From Chionis minor (lineage: Eukaryota; Chordata; Aves; Charadriiformes; Chionididae), in assembly GCA_013398295.1 (NCBI GenBank), contig VZSF01011129.1:124001-188000 (forward strand): DNA of 64,000 nucleotides, written 5' to 3'. Position numbers and translations under genes: made by a program. Of this stretch, positions 63,360 through 64,000 are shown piece by piece (the first letter of the stretch is position 1; every line of letters begins with the position of its first letter). Below the pieces are notes generated by a model. The model was not told where the DNA came from, made no database searches, and was given only the letters and a program-made list of their open reading frames with translations.

Positions 63360-64000
63360 TCCATGTGTGGTACTCCTAAATAAGCACTTCCACTTTCACT
63401 GCTAGCAGCTGGCTATGTGCTATGGGTTAAGAACTTAGCATCTGAATTTAAAAAAAAAAAAAGAAAAAATCAAACAGTGCCATTATGTTAATATTACACA
63501 TCATCCTGATAATCTTAACAGAAAAAATACATATAAAAATCTAGATTGGTGATTAATTATGGGAGACCATCCTGCCTGGTTTCTTTCAGTATTGGAGTGG
63601 CAAACAGCTCCTCACCGTACGGAGCCCAGAGACAGCTTTTTACATGCTCCCTGTGGGAAGCTGGATGCCTTCAAAGGAGTCAGAAGGGAAACACGCAGGA
63701 GGCATTCTGGCTCTGCTCCTTTCTCTGCTGTGGCCAGCAGCGCCAGGAGGACTTGTTTGTAAGAAAAGAAAAAGAATCCCAAAGTGATCAGATGAAGAAC
63801 AGCACAAAAATCCAACTGAAAAAAGATCAATTAAAAAGGGGAAAACTGTTGACTTTGAATTTCAAACTCCCAGAAATCCACACCTGATATTATAATATCA
63901 TCGCAGAAATAAGGGATGTTTCCTCACTTGGAATTATTTGGTTTGTTGCCATTTATTTTTATTTAATATATAGAATGCATTTACCTTAATGTAAGACCAT
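63360..64000. other. noncoding sequence to window end
   Basis: An A13 run lies at 63450-63462. The 113-codon frame at 63546-63887 and its shadows are unfamiliar. No gene is recognised. Confidence 0.5.

Noticed and set aside
1..64000. CRISPR arrays, bacterial operons, phage or toxin systems
   Set aside because: No regularly spaced repeats, compact gene arrays or ribosome-binding sites. CR1 and avian LTR sequence place the window in a bird nuclear genome.

Overview
This window looks like nuclear DNA from a bird. It holds a CR1 non-LTR retrotransposon fragment (1251-1492) and a solo LTR of a type widespread in modern birds (30214-30783). Base composition is AT-rich with a few isolated CpG-rich patches. 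There are no operons, ribosome-binding sites, tRNA or rRNA genes, or CRISPR arrays. I recognise no protein-coding gene. The longest open frame (171 codons, 51120-51635) is within what chance allows in 64 kb and matches no family I know. The window is best read as intergenic desert or the inside of a very large intron.

Layout: 1-7490 is plain AT-rich DNA with one CR1 remnant. At 7490-8450 there is a dense block of homeodomain-, LEF/TCF- and nuclear-receptor-like words that resembles a conserved noncoding element; it contains an exact-spacing DR1 site and a CTCF-like site. From 8450 to 17600 there is mixed unique sequence, two G/T-rich tracts, and the best internal-exon candidate (15993-16114). 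From 17580 to 24310 there is a promoter-like CCAAT/TATA pair, two old diverged tandem repeats, and GC-richer patches including a CpG-rich patch at 21313-21532. From 24310 to 40890 the sequence is very AT-rich and carries the solo LTR, a perfect 29-bp tandem duplication and several splice-site-flanked segments. From 40890 to 64000 there is a strong G-quadruplex motif, two more CpG-rich patches (45504-45572, 63163-63359), a second element-like block (46640-47060), and a G/T-to-C strand-switch tract at 60281-60336.

No set of genes working together can be described. The most defensible hypotheses are distal cis-regulation of a gene outside the window and/or a spliced noncoding transcript using some of the listed exon candidates. 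Both rest on motif reading alone. Conservation alignment, repeat masking and RNA-seq would decide them.
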